NCBI GenBank assembly: GCA_026398435.1
Contig: JAPLSW010000045.1
Location: 1-44,536 of the forward strand
Source of the DNA: Chlamydiota bacterium
Lineage (GTDB): Bacteria > Chlamydiota > Chlamydiia > Chlamydiales > Rhabdochlamydiaceae
Length of the DNA: 44,536 nt
Direction of reading: 5' to 3'
In this document: piece by piece, positions 24,723 through 33,659 of the stretch
Numbering within the stretch: position 1 is the first letter of the stretch
Layout of the letters: every line of letters starts with the position of its first letter
Translations under genes and position numbers: made by a program
Notes under the pieces: model-generated
The model's input: only the letters and a program-made list of their open reading frames with translations
The model's database searches: none
Told to the model about the DNA's origin: nothing

Positions 24723-26093
24723 ATGGATTTAAGTCTTGCAAATCTTAAGAGTTGGTATGAGAAACATGAAAAAGAAATCTTGCAAGATTTTTTTACATTT
24801 CTCCGTTTTAAAGGGATCAGTACCGATCCTGCTTTTAGGAAACCTTGTCTTGATACAGCAGACTTTCTGGTGCAGTATCTTACTAAAATCGGTATGAAGG
24901 TTGAATTATGGCATAATCCCGGGCTCCCCGTAGTTTTTGCCGAGCATGTCTCTGGTAAAGACAGGCCTACTGTCCTTATTTACCAACATTATGATGTGCA
25001 GCCAGTAGACCCAATTGAGCTGTGGAACTCCGATCCTTTTGAGCCGGTAATTAAAGAGGGGAAGGTTTACGCAAGAGGGGCCTCTGATAATAAAGGGCAG
25101 TGCTTTGCAAGCATCACCGCTTTAAAAGCAACGCTTGAAATGCTTAAAGATCTTCCTGTAAATATTAAGCTTTTTATCGAAGGGGAGGAAGAGTCAGGTG
25201 GCGCTGGCACTCAGGTTACTTTAGAAGAAAAAAAGGAATATCTTAAAGCCGACTACGTCTTAGTTGTCGATTTCGACATGCCTAAAAAAGATAGGCCAGG
25301 CATTACTCTTGGCATGCGCGGTATCGCTACCTATAATATTGAATGCCAAAATTCTCGCCAAGATCTCCATTCGGGTGTACATGGGGGGCTTGCCTTAAAT
25401 CCGATACGGGCACTTGTAGATGTCTTTGCTAAGATGTGGGATGAAAATGGAACCATTGCTATCCCTCATTTTTATGATGAGGTAAAGAGCTTTCCTAAAG
25501 AAGATAGGGAAAAGCTGAATCTCGAGTTCGATAAAGAAGCCTACGTAAAAGATTTTGGTGTTAAGGCTTTTTGTAATGAGAAGGGACAAAGTTTAAAAGA
25601 ATCGAATTGGCTCAGACCTGCTCTTGAAATCAATGGCCTTTGGGGTGGATATACAGGGATTGGATTTAAAACGGTGATACCGGCCAAAGCATATGCAAAG
25701 CTGTCTTGCCGGATCGTTCCAGGCCAAGATCCAAACAAAATTGAAAAAAATATAAGAGTTTTTTTACAAAATAATATCGCTTCAGGTATTGAGATAGATA
25801 TGGAGGCTCATCACAGCGCACTTGCGTTTCGGACAAGCCTTCACTCCAGGGTAGTAAGTATTGTGGCAAAGAGTCAGAAAGAGGTGTTTGGAGTCGATCC
25901 TGAGTTTACGCTATGTGGGGCGTCTGTACCAATTGTGACAGATCTTGCAAGAGTGACAGGAGCTGAAGTTGCTCTTTTAGGAACTTCTCTTTCTAGTGAT
26001 GACTTCCACTCACCCAATGAACATTTTGGGTTAGATAGGCTATACCAAGGATATATGACGATGGCGCGAATTTTAGCCCATCTGGCAGAATAA
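24723..26093 (+). CDS. M20 family metallodipeptidase
   Basis: A 456-residue co-catalytic zinc peptidase of the M20/CNDP type. Metal and catalytic residues: H89 and D91 in YQHYDVQP, bridging D122 in ARGASDNKGQ, the general base E155 in EGEEESGG, an aspartate in VVDFDMP, and a C-terminal histidine in SSDDFHSPNEHFG. The lid domain (QDLHSGVHGG) is present at ~215. It cleaves dipeptides and short peptides in the cytoplasm, likely to use peptides imported from the host. No signal peptide. Confidence 0.92.
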   Translation: MDLSLANLKSWYEKHEKEILQDFFTFLRFKGISTDPAFRKPCLDTADFLVQYLTKIGMKVELWHNPGLPVVFAEHVSGKDRPTVLIYQHYDVQPVDPIELWNSDPFEPVIKEGKVYARGASDNKGQCFASITALKATLEMLKDLPVNIKLFIEGEEESGGAGTQVTLEEKKEYLKADYVLVVDFDMPKKDRPGITLGMRGIATYNIECQNSRQDLHSGVHGGLALNPIRALVDVFAKMWDENGTIAIPHFYDEVKSFPKEDREKLNLEFDKEAYVKDFGVKAFCNEKGQSLKESNWLRPALEINGLWGGYTGIGFKTVIPAKAYAKLSCRIVPGQDPNKIEKNIRVFLQNNIASGIEIDMEAHHSALAFRTSLHSRVVSIVAKSQKEVFGVDPEFTLCGASVPIVTDLARVTGAEVALLGTSLSSDDFHSPNEHFGLDRLYQGYMTMARILAHLAE

Positions 26094-26116
26094 TAAGAAA
26101 TACGGGGAGAGCTATT

Positions 26117-27544
26117 ATGGAAGGTAACGGAAAAATCGAAGTTAAACGAAAGCTCTCGCAGCTTGGCGACTCGCTCCTTCCCATGCTCGCTCCCTTTTTC
26201 TTGCAAGTAGCCTCGGCGAGTTTCTTACTAAAATCTCTTCCTCTCCCGGTCGCTCTCGGTTCTGCGATTGGTCTTTTAATCTCTTATCTTTTTGGGCCTA
26301 TCGGATTTTTTATTTCAGCTGCTTCTTGGGGAACCTACCTTGCCGTAGAGCAACCTGAGCTATTGAAAAGCCATCTCCATCTGCTTTTCATAGGCTCCTG
26401 TGTCATTAGCTGGTGGCTCTCCACCCTTTGCTCCGAGCAATATCAGCAGAAAGTCGTAGACTTTGAAGAGATGATCTCTTCCTTATTTAAGAAAAATATT
26501 GATCTGGAAAAGCGGGGCCAAGACGCCCAGCTTGTTATCAAAGAAGAAAAAAAAGAAAAGGATCGCCTTGCAGCGGATCTTGATTCTCAGGTTCAAGACC
26601 TGCAGCAGCAGCTCAGCTCCCACCGGCACCATTTAAGTATTGCCTGGCAGGAGACCAGTATGCTTAAAGAAGAAGGGGAGAAACAAAAGAAACAAAGCCA
26701 AGCAGATTATGAATCAGCGGAAACGCAAGCGATGTTCTATCTGCAAGATTGTAAAAGAGCTGAAGGCTCCTTAGAAGATCTTAAGAAACAAATGCAAGCA
26801 CTACTTGCTGAAAAAGAGGAAAAGCAAAATCAATTCCTTGAAGAGATAACACAACTCCACTTAAAAATTGAACAGATGCAGAAAGATAGGGAGCGTCAGG
26901 GAAAGGAATTTTCCGAGGCTAGGGCAGATCTTCAAGCCCAGGAATCTGAAAATATTGCTAAAGCTTGCCAAGAAGTTAAAACTGAGATCGAGAGAGAGCT
27001 TTCAGTTGAGGTAATTGCGCTGCAATCTAATATCGAAGAGATTCAGAAAGAAAAAGATTTAAAGGAAGCGCAGATAGCCTCCCTCCTTTCACAGATATCT
27101 TCTTTAGAAGTAGAGAAAGTAGCTCTTGTTGAAAAGACCCCTTCTGAGAGCTTGCCTACAGAAGTTGGTGATTCAGAGCAGGTCATGTATTGGGAGAATC
27201 AGTATAAGCAACTGCGGATACAGTTCGATGAAAAATCCGAGGTGCTAACTGATGCTCGCAGGGAGTTATTTACTCTAGAAAATCAGCTTCTTGTACTGAA
27301 AAGCGAAGAGAGCGATCTAGCCCACGTAGAAAATGAAGAGCAAATACAGCTCATTTCCCATCTTCAAAATCTGGATGAAGAGTGCAGCGATCTGCAGGAG
27401 CAGGTAGATCTCTTGCAGGAGATCGTATCTTCCCTACAAGAAAAGAAAAAAGCAACTCGCTTAAAAACCTCAAAGAGCTCTTCTGTGATGGATATGCTTT
27501 TAGAAGAGTCTTCGAAAAAAGTGGAAGAGAGTTTTTCTAATTAA
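26117..27544 (+). CDS. Membrane-anchored coiled-coil protein, Inc-like layout
   Basis: 475 residues. Three hydrophobic segments are grouped near the N-terminus (about 20-40, 43-72 and 88-103), separated by short turns. Then a long coiled coil rich in E, K, Q and L runs from ~110 to 465, with heptads throughout. No signal peptide precedes the first segment. Paired N-terminal membrane segments plus a coiled coil are the layout of chlamydial inclusion membrane proteins. The neighbour of map in C. trachomatis is CT850, a known Inc protein, but I cannot show homology. It overlaps the converging map gene by four bases. Could equally be an inner-membrane structural protein. Confidence 0.7.
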   Translation: MEGNGKIEVKRKLSQLGDSLLPMLAPFFLQVASASFLLKSLPLPVALGSAIGLLISYLFGPIGFFISAASWGTYLAVEQPELLKSHLHLLFIGSCVISWWLSTLCSEQYQQKVVDFEEMISSLFKKNIDLEKRGQDAQLVIKEEKKEKDRLAADLDSQVQDLQQQLSSHRHHLSIAWQETSMLKEEGEKQKKQSQADYESAETQAMFYLQDCKRAEGSLEDLKKQMQALLAEKEEKQNQFLEEITQLHLKIEQMQKDRERQGKEFSEARADLQAQESENIAKACQEVKTEIERELSVEVIALQSNIEEIQKEKDLKEAQIASLLSQISSLEVEKVALVEKTPSESLPTEVGDSEQVMYWENQYKQLRIQFDEKSEVLTDARRELFTLENQLLVLKSEESDLAHVENEEQIQLISHLQNLDEECSDLQEQVDLLQEIVSSLQEKKKATRLKTSKSSSVMDMLLEESSKKVEESFSN

Positions 27545-28410
27545 AGAGTTAGGATCTCACATCCGGTATCCGTAATAAGTACCGTATGCTCCCATTGCGC
27601 GCTTGGGCGCCCATCAGCAGTTCTAGCCGTCCAATGGTCTCTAGAATCAATAACAGCTTCCCTAACACCTGCATTAATCATCGGCTCAATGGTAAAGATC
27701 ATGCCAGGGGCTAGTGGGATCTTCACCTCATTAAAATGGTGAGGAACTTGGGGAGGTTCATGGAACTCTACCCCTGTTCCATGACCGATAAATTGATTGA
27801 CTACAGAGCAGCCACGACCAGTTGCATAAGTTTCTATGACATGGCCAATGTCGCAGATGAGGATTCCAGGTTTCAGTATGGCTATAGCTCTTGTAAGGCA
27901 TTCTTTAGAAACGTCGACGACAAGCTGTTTTTCTTCTGAAATATTACCAATACAGACCATCTGGCTGCAGTCTCCATAATATCCATTCAAAATACAGGTG
28001 ACATCGATGTTGAGGATATCTCCCTCTACAAGGGGGGCATCATCAGGGATTCCATGGCAAATGACTTCATTCTTTGATGTGCATATGCTTTTAGGAAAAG
28101 GGGGGTGGCCATAGCCTAGAGGAGCTGCTTTAGCTCCTGCTTTCTTATGGAGCTCTACTGCAAAATCATTCAGCTGGTTTGTGGTAATACCCACTTTAGC
28201 ATGAGCCGCCGTTGCTTTTAAGATGTCGGCTGCGAGCTTGCAGGATCTTTTAATCCCTGCCATCTGCTCTGGTGTCTTAATAAGGATCCCATAGGCTTTT
28301 AAATATTTTTCAGAGAGGGATTGTTCGCTTATAGGGCCCGTATCCGGTGCGTGACATTTTTTCCATTTTTTTCCGCTTCCGCAAAAGCAAGTGTCGTTGC
28401 GTCCGATCAT
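27541..28410 (-). CDS. map: Methionine aminopeptidase with N-terminal SEC-C zinc motif
   Basis: Removes the N-terminal methionine from new proteins. The N-terminal extension MIGRNDTCFCGSGKKWKKCH is a SEC-C-type zinc motif found on chlamydial and some other Map proteins; it probably tethers the enzyme to the ribosome or another partner. The pita-bread domain follows, with metal ligands in NIDVTCILNGYYGDCSQM (two Asp), FIGHGTGVEFHEPP (His), FTIEPMIN (Glu) and the last Glu in WEHTVLIT. 289 residues. Its start overlaps the truA stop by four bases. Confidence 0.95.
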   Translation of the reverse strand: MIGRNDTCFCGSGKKWKKCHAPDTGPISEQSLSEKYLKAYGILIKTPEQMAGIKRSCKLAADILKATAAHAKVGITTNQLNDFAVELHKKAGAKAAPLGYGHPPFPKSICTSKNEVICHGIPDDAPLVEGDILNIDVTCILNGYYGDCSQMVCIGNISEEKQLVVDVSKECLTRAIAILKPGILICDIGHVIETYATGRGCSVVNQFIGHGTGVEFHEPPQVPHHFNEVKIPLAPGMIFTIEPMINAGVREAVIDSRDHWTARTADGRPSAQWEHTVLITDTGCEILTL

Positions 28411-29198
28411 ACTCTTCCTACTTCAGTCAGTTCTTGTTTTTTGTCACTCACATCTGGATAAAATATCTGGTTTAAAAATAAACCATGAGCGGGGGCTGTC
28501 ATTCCTGCTTCGGGCCGATTGCCTTTTTCTATAATACTTGGAATCGCTAAAAGGGGGATTTTTCCACTGCCTGCATATGCTAAAGTACCTACGATATTAC
28601 GCACCATCTTATAAAGAAAGCGTGTTCCCTTTATAGAAATGCAGAGACGGTGATTCTCTAGGGGCTGTATGGTAATTTTCTCTATATGGCAGAGGGTGCT
28701 ACCAGTATAGGTAGCGCGCATATTGCAAAAGGTGGAAAAATCTTTTGTCCCCTCGAATAATACAGCAGCCTTTTCCATTCGAGCGATATCGATCTTGGGG
28801 GGGTAGTGCCAGGAGTATTCTTTATAGAAAGGGCTTTGGTGGGGGCTGTTGCAAATATAATAGAGGTACTCTTTTCCTTTATTATCAAGTGTCGGATGAA
28901 AATTCATAGGGGCCTCTTCTACTGCAAGAATAGAGATCTCTTTGCCAATCAGGCCATTTAGCCCCTTTTGCAACTTATGCAGCTCTATATCGTCTTTTGA
29001 AAGGAAAAAATTTATCACTTGTCCTTTAGCATGAACGCCCGCATCTGTGCGGCTTGCAGCTTGCAGTACTACGGGCTCTTGTAAAATTTGAGAAAGAGCC
29101 TTTTCAAGGGAGCCTTCAATGGTGGGGCCAATAGGGGTTTTTTGCCACCCTAAATACTTATTTCCGTCATAGCTGATGATGAGTTTGATATTGCGCAT
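28407..29198 (-). CDS. truA: tRNA pseudouridine(38-40) synthase TruA
   Basis: Modifies U38-U40 of the tRNA anticodon arm. A 263-residue protein with the catalytic D52 in ASRTDAGVHA, the FHP motif in MNFHPTLDNKGKEYLYYI, and FLYKMVRNIVGTL near the C-terminus. Middle gene of the marC-truA-map operon (nine bases from marC, four-base overlap with map). Confidence 0.95.
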   Translation of the reverse strand: MRNIKLIISYDGNKYLGWQKTPIGPTIEGSLEKALSQILQEPVVLQAASRTDAGVHAKGQVINFFLSKDDIELHKLQKGLNGLIGKEISILAVEEAPMNFHPTLDNKGKEYLYYICNSPHQSPFYKEYSWHYPPKIDIARMEKAAVLFEGTKDFSTFCNMRATYTGSTLCHIEKITIQPLENHRLCISIKGTRFLYKMVRNIVGTLAYAGSGKIPLLAIPSIIEKGNRPEAGMTAPAHGLFLNQIFYPDVSDKKQELTEVGRV

Positions 29199-29206
29199 GA
29201 AAGCTT

Positions 29207-29815
29207 TTAGTGGGTAGTTAGGCAGGATAGTTCTATATAGGAGCTAATTCCTTGCAGAAACATTTGTACAGCAAGAAGGGTAAGAATCAGGCCCATAAGT
29301 CTTTCACAAGCAGTAAGTCCTCTTTGCCCCAGCAACCTTTGTAGAGGTTGGGATCCCATAAGAATGATCGCTGTAAAGATCCATGCAATGCAAATAGAAG
29401 AGATTGTCACTAGAAGGTGTTCTTGGTTGGAATAGAGCATAACGGCCGCGAGCGCTGCCGGTCCCGCTATTAGAGGAATGGCTAGAGGTACAATGAAGGG
29501 CTCTTTATCACTTTTTTCATGAGCAGCATCGGGCTGAGGAAAAATCATTTTTAAAGCAATTAAAAACAAGATGATCCCACCGGCAATCTGAACGGTATAA
29601 TGATGGACATTCAGAAAGGATAAAAATGCATCTCCAATGAGTGCAAAAAGGATGATAACGGCAAGGGCTATGAAGAGCTCTCTTCTGATGATCTGTCTCT
29701 GTCTTTTTTGAGGTAGATTTTTTAAAATCGCCATAAAAAGAGGTACGTTACCAACGGAGTCCATAAGCAGAAATAAAGTAAATGATAAGGAGAGGATTTT
29801 GGCTATAGGGTGCAT
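29207..29815 (-). CDS. MarC family integral membrane protein
   Basis: 202 residues with about six transmembrane segments. DSVGNVPLFMAIL carries the conserved D-x-x-G-N-x-P motif of the MarC/YhgN family, and PLAIPLIAGPAAL is the repeat-like second motif. Function unknown: proposed exporter or inner-membrane transporter. A yhgN-type gene lies next to map in C. trachomatis as well. Opens the operon with truA and map. ATG at 29815. Confidence 0.88.
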   Translation of the reverse strand: MHPIAKILSLSFTLFLLMDSVGNVPLFMAILKNLPQKRQRQIIRRELFIALAVIILFALIGDAFLSFLNVHHYTVQIAGGIILFLIALKMIFPQPDAAHEKSDKEPFIVPLAIPLIAGPAALAAVMLYSNQEHLLVTISSICIAWIFTAIILMGSQPLQRLLGQRGLTACERLMGLILTLLAVQMFLQGISSYIELSCLTTH

Positions 29816-30075
29816 TGAGTGTCTGCTTTGGTTATTTAATCCTTATATAATAGATAATTGTAAAATTATCCAAAAGAAATTTATTTTATTTAAAAATTAT
29901 ATTATAGATTTGGGTTTATTTGAAAAACTTCGTCGTCGTGAGTGATAGGAAGTTAGGGAGCTCCTTATCGTAGAAAGTGGCTAAAAAAGCTTGGTAAAAA
30001 GAGTCTCTATGTCTGAAACTGGCTGAATTGGTTTTTTAGATTTTTGTAAGTGTCTTAAATTTAATGTGTAAAAGC
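29816..30075. other. AT-rich intergenic region before the ATPase gene
   Basis: No gene seen. It holds AT-rich stretches on both sides of 29870-29910 and divergent promoter space for marC (minus). A 46-base palindrome begins directly after it. Confidence 0.4.
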
Positions 30076-30121
30076 TCAATTATGCGTGAAATCGACAAAT
30101 GTCGTTTTCACGCATAATTGA
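30076..30121. repeat. 46-base near-perfect palindrome upstream of the ATPase gene
   Basis: Arms 30076-30096 and 30101-30121 (21 bases each, one mismatch) with the loop AAAT. The arm begins TCAATTATGCGTGAAA. No T-run follows, so it is not a standard terminator. It covers a spurious ATG at 30099, supporting the later start of the ATPase. It could be an operator, a MITE-like element or an end of a mobile insertion. Confidence 0.85.
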
Positions 30122-30158
30122 TTGGCTTAAATATTTTTCATCAGATATTATCAGGCTT

Positions 30159-31583
30159 ATGAAACTATTTGTCGGAAGAGAAAGAGAGCTGCAAAGATTA
30201 GAAGATCTGTCTAAATCCGGGCGCGCGTGCCTGGCTGTCATGAAAGGGCGTCGCAGAATTGGTAAGAGCCGTCTTATTGAAGAGTTTGGCAAGGAAAAGC
30301 AGCTCCTGTCTTTTAGTGGGTTGCCTCCTGTGAAAGGGGTAACCGCGCAAGATCAAAGAGATGCTTTTGCTAAAAGAATCGTTGACTGCTTTTCTATACC
30401 GCTCCCGGTATTTAACGATTGGACTGATGCCTTTAAGACCCTCACAGATAATCTTTCCAAAAAAACGACAGTGATCCTTTTTGATGAAATTTCTTGGATG
30501 AGTGCAAAGGATCCTACTTTTATTCCTAAATTAAAAGTTTGGTGGGATCTTGTCCTCCAAAATCATCCTTCTGTTATTTTAGTTTTGTGTGGGTCCATTT
30601 CTACTTGGATCGATAAAAACATCATTAATAGTACTGCATTTTTCGGAAGAGTTTCTCTGTATCTGGAGCTTTCAGAGCTGTCCATTGCAGAGTGTCGTAA
30701 GTTATTAACTCTCCAAGGTTTTACAGGATCGGATCTCGATTTTTTTAAAATTCTAAGCGTGACCGGAGGGGTTCCTTGGTATCTAGAGCAGATCCAAGCT
30801 GGGCAGACGGCGGATGAAAATATTAAGAGACTATGCTTTGAAAAAAACGGACTTTTAGTTGAGGAGTTTAATCGGATTTTCAATGACCTTTTTAGTAAAA
30901 GGGGAGCGGTTTATAAGAAGATTATTCGGGTGCTCAGCGATGGTATGAAGGATCAAGGCTGTTTGCAAAAAGCTATAGGATACTCTTCTAGTGGAACATT
31001 AAGTAACCATGTAAAGTCGCTAGAAATTTGTGGATTTGTTAGTCGTCATCCTGACTGGTCATTGGAAACAGGTAAGAAATCTAAGTTCACGTTATATAGG
31101 CTCTCGGATAATTACCTTCGTTTCTATATGCACTATATAGAGCCAAACCTCTCAAAAATTGAGCAAGGGTCCTTTTTAGATGTGCCATTGTCTAGTTTGC
31201 CCGGGTGGGAACCTATGCTCGGTTTTCAATTGGAAAATCTTCTATTAAAGAACCGGTCTTTGCTATATCAGGCTCTTGGAGTTCATGCGCAAGATGTTGT
31301 CATGGATAATCCCTTTAGCCAAAGAGCCACAGGGAGAAAAAAAGGGTGCCAAATCGATTATTTGCTGCAGATGCGCTCCCATGTTCTTTTCGTTTGTGAA
31401 GTAAAAATGAGACGGCGAGAATTGGGTGTTGAAGTGATCGAAAGCATGAAAGGTAAAATAGAATCTTTGACTGTTCCTAAAGGCTTTGGTATTTCACCTG
31501 TTTTGCTGCATTTAGGGCCCATTTCTGATGCACTTCTTAGGAGTTCCTATTTTTACCGTATCATCGACATAGCTGAGCTTTAG
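30159..31583 (+). CDS. Archaeal-type AAA ATPase with C-terminal PD-(D/E)xK-like (DUF234) domain
   Basis: 474 residues from ATG at 30159, which begins MKLFVGRERELQRLEDL as in the PF01637 ATPase family; an ATG at 30099 would only add palindrome-encoded residues. The P-loop is GRRRIGKS (30-37) and Walker B is ILFDE (106-110). A winged-helix segment follows (LQKAIGYSSSGTLSNHVKSL, about residues 290-310). The C-terminal end has GCQIDYLL (D400) and CEVKMRR (E414-K416), the D...E-x-K layout of a restriction-like nuclease fold, as in DUF234. These proteins are common in archaea and in amoeba-associated bacteria and are suspected mobile or defence genes. Role unknown. Confidence 0.85.
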   Translation: MKLFVGRERELQRLEDLSKSGRACLAVMKGRRRIGKSRLIEEFGKEKQLLSFSGLPPVKGVTAQDQRDAFAKRIVDCFSIPLPVFNDWTDAFKTLTDNLSKKTTVILFDEISWMSAKDPTFIPKLKVWWDLVLQNHPSVILVLCGSISTWIDKNIINSTAFFGRVSLYLELSELSIAECRKLLTLQGFTGSDLDFFKILSVTGGVPWYLEQIQAGQTADENIKRLCFEKNGLLVEEFNRIFNDLFSKRGAVYKKIIRVLSDGMKDQGCLQKAIGYSSSGTLSNHVKSLEICGFVSRHPDWSLETGKKSKFTLYRLSDNYLRFYMHYIEPNLSKIEQGSFLDVPLSSLPGWEPMLGFQLENLLLKNRSLLYQALGVHAQDVVMDNPFSQRATGRKKGCQIDYLLQMRSHVLFVCEVKMRRRELGVEVIESMKGKIESLTVPKGFGISPVLLHLGPISDALLRSSYFYRIIDIAEL

Positions 31584-31590
31584 CAAGGCT

Positions 31591-32355
31591 TCACTCAAGA
31601 TCTAAAGTGTTCCAAATAGTCTCCATCATCTGAATCTGATTGGGAAGAAGGCCCTGCAGAAAAATCAGGCAGTCATCATTTTTAGAAAAAGCCGATCCGG
31701 TCCAATTCGTCGATCCCAGGATCAGGTTTTTTTCATCGATCATGCACCATTTATGGTGAAGGAGCTTGCCCCCATTGCTTGTAAAGGTGGCAATATTTTC
31801 TTTTTGCAGGGTTTCTAGGTTTTGTTTGCTTGCTCCCCTTGCTGAATAAAAATCAAAGGCTACCTCTACCTTAACTCCTCGCTTTTTAGCCTGGAGTAGG
31901 GCTGCAGCGATCTCTTTGCTCGTGAAGGTGAACATGCAGACCCGAATGCTGTGTTTAGCGTTATTAATCTCATTTAAAATTCTGCCAAGAGCTTTTTTTT
32001 CTTGTTCAGGCAGTGACCAAAGCTCCAGGTCTTGCCCCTCGATGGTAAATTGATACGAAGGGTCTAGAGATGTCTGTAAAAAGGTAGATAGCCCTTTGTG
32101 GTAGCAACCAAGAACTAGGTTATCGTGCATATGGAGTGAGCTTTCTGTGAGATTGGCAGATCCCATGAAAACGCTCATTTCATCCACAGCTACTATTTTT
32201 TTATGCATAAGTCCGGTGGATTTAATGGGAAAGGCAACTTCTTTAGGAAGTTGCCTTTCGATCCCTTTAGACCCTCCGGTGTCATAGAATACCCGAACTA
32301 CGCTCCCTTCCTCGATTTTTTTTTGCAGAGCTCTTACAATATAATTTAAGGTCAT
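31591..32355 (-). CDS. Phospholipase D-like protein, main fragment (frame broken)
   Basis: 254 residues with both HKD motifs: MHKKIVAVDEMSVFMGSANL (first) and LHHKWCMIDEKNLILGSTNW (second). These are the catalytic H-x-K-x4-D pairs of the PLD superfamily, so the active-site halves survive. The apparent start [14 protein letters not shown] is internal; the preceding ~25 residues expected before it are missing and the true N-terminus (32282-32548) is in another frame. It may act on phospholipids or nucleic acid as a chlamydial PLD effector or nuclease. A PLD-family gene is, as I recall, also near rpmB in C. trachomatis. Confidence 0.85.
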   Translation of the reverse strand: MTLNYIVRALQKKIEEGSVVRVFYDTGGSKGIERQLPKEVAFPIKSTGLMHKKIVAVDEMSVFMGSANLTESSLHMHDNLVLGCYHKGLSTFLQTSLDPSYQFTIEGQDLELWSLPEQEKKALGRILNEINNAKHSIRVCMFTFTSKEIAAALLQAKKRGVKVEVAFDFYSARGASKQNLETLQKENIATFTSNGGKLLHHKWCMIDEKNLILGSTNWTGSAFSKNDDCLIFLQGLLPNQIQMMETIWNTLDLE

Positions 32356-32548
32356 CTTTACATTGATTGGAATACAGGATAAGGGGGCGATTTTCTGAGG
32401 GTAAATAGGGATGTGTAGATTTTATAGCCACCCAAACAAAGAATGAGAGAATGGCTATAAATAGAAAAAGGATAAATGATCTTCTAAAGGGAAGAAACAA
32501 AGCAGCAATATATGCTGCTTTGTTATTAGATCTTTTGGCCTTCTGCAC
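32282..32548 (-). CDS. Phospholipase D-like protein, N-terminal membrane-anchor fragment
   Basis: This frame gives a hydrophobic anchor ([21 protein letters not shown]) followed by [16 protein letters not shown], the start of the first PLD domain. Beyond it the reading becomes nonsense, while the PLD continues in another frame from 32355. Both frames are plausible across the bases CTTAAATTATA. The ATG at 32548 lies inside rpmB and the rpmB terminator hairpin sits in this stretch, so the natural start is probably the TTG at 32500 (LFLPFRRS). Confidence 0.65.
   Translation of the reverse strand: MQKAKRSNNKAAYIAALFLPFRRSFILFLFIAILSFFVWVAIKSTHPYLPSENRPLILYSNQCKDDLKLYCKSSAKKNRGRERSSGIL
32498..32522 (-). 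terminator. Hairpin terminator after rpmB
   Basis: Perfect ten-base arms CAAAGCAGCA (32498-32507) and TGCTGCTTTG (32513-32522) with a five-base loop. On the minus strand it is followed by TTTCTTC. It begins four bases after the rpmB stop. Confidence 0.65.
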
Positions 32549-32801
32549 GCATTTTACGTATGACTGTAGCTAAACCAAGTTTGTCAATTGTGCGCATAGC
32601 AGATGTTGCAAGGCGTATTTTAACAAAGCGATTTTCTTCAGAAAACCAAAAACGCTTGATTACAAGGTTCGGTAGGAATCTTCGGCGTGTTTTGCCTGTG
32701 ATTTTAAGACCAACCCCTTTTTTCTTCTTCGCGATACCGCGGAGCGCATAACTATTCCCTGTTACGGGCTTTTTGCCTGTCACTTGACATATTCTAGACA
32801 T
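32526..32801 (-). CDS. rpmB: 50S ribosomal protein L28
   Basis: 91 residues from ATG at 32801 ([16 protein letters not shown]), the usual L28 start; an upstream in-frame ATG at 32846 would add 15 unlikely residues. The [39 protein letters not shown] body matches L28. Length equals that of chlamydial L28 within two residues. Confidence 0.94.
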   Translation of the reverse strand: MSRICQVTGKKPVTGNSYALRGIAKKKKGVGLKITGKTRRRFLPNLVIKRFWFSEENRFVKIRLATSAMRTIDKLGLATVIRKMRAEGQKI

Positions 32802-33035
32802 GATTCGGACTCCGTATATAAATGTTATAGGGCGAGAGTGTAGCAACTTAATGCTTATCCAACAAGAGTATTTGTAAAAGCAAAGTTAAAATTCAATCTG
32901 CTATATTTTGCGAGGAGGTAGCATGAAAAGGCGAAAGCTGTTTTTTAGAGTAAAGGTATTTGATTTTGGTAGGGGTAACTTATTAAAAACTAATGCTTTA
33001 AAAGGGTGTTTTTGGGATGATTTTCCATTTTTCTA

Positions 33036-33554
33036 ATGGAGGCTTCCTTGAGTAGCGTTAGTTATGTTTTTGAATCGTTGCAAGCACATACTCATTTTTT
33101 AAGTAACCTTCTAGACGCTGCGCTTTTAGAAAAAAGGTATGTAACATACCAGGCTAGGGTAAATATTCGCGATTTATCCGCTAGGATAGAGTGGCTTGCG
33201 AGGGTCTTGCTCACAGTAAATCTTTCTGGATATCCTTCAACTTCTATAAGAAATCGTGTGTATTTTCTGCAATCTCAGTTACAGATGTGTGTGCAAAGGA
33301 ATGTTTTAACATCTCTTTATGGCCCGGGAAAAACAATTCCAGCCATTCAGAGGGCTCTACAGAGACTTCAAGTTTTAGGTGCAGTGCTTGACAATCCTCC
33401 GCTGAAAGATCCTTCAGAAAGGCCGGAAATCGACTTAGGAGACCTCCATGCTCATTCATTGCAATATTTACGCCTTGGATTTCTTGAGAAACGGGGGTCT
33501 TCATCACCAAGGGCTGCGGGGTCCTTTTTCGTGAAAGATGCCTTTCCTCTATGA
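33036..33554 (+). CDS. Hypothetical helical protein
   Basis: 172 residues if ATG at 33036 is used. TTG at 33048 is preceded by GGAGG at a better spacing, so the true start may be four codons later. No domain recognised. Predicted helices (SVSYVFESLQAHTHFLSNLLDA, IRDLSARIEWLARVLL) and a less ordered C-terminal end. No signal peptide or membrane segment. A 267-base open frame on the opposite strand is probably its shadow. Confidence 0.5.
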   Translation: MEASLSSVSYVFESLQAHTHFLSNLLDAALLEKRYVTYQARVNIRDLSARIEWLARVLLTVNLSGYPSTSIRNRVYFLQSQLQMCVQRNVLTSLYGPGKTIPAIQRALQRLQVLGAVLDNPPLKDPSERPEIDLGDLHAHSLQYLRLGFLEKRGSSSPRAAGSFFVKDAFPL

Positions 33555-33659
33555 GTTTCAGTGAATAATTAAAATTTTATATAGACGACGTGGCAGCTGT
33601 TGACTCTGTTATCCGGGTATGGTATTTATAGGCCTTATGCAGTAAATATTTTTTCAGTA

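Noticed and set aside
27736..27939. Plus-strand open frame inside map
   Set aside because: Lies wholly opposite a strongly conserved gene; a shadow frame.
33244..33510. 88-codon minus-strand frame opposite the 33036 gene
   Set aside because: No good ribosome site or family match; treated as a shadow of the plus-strand gene, although that gene too is only moderately supported.
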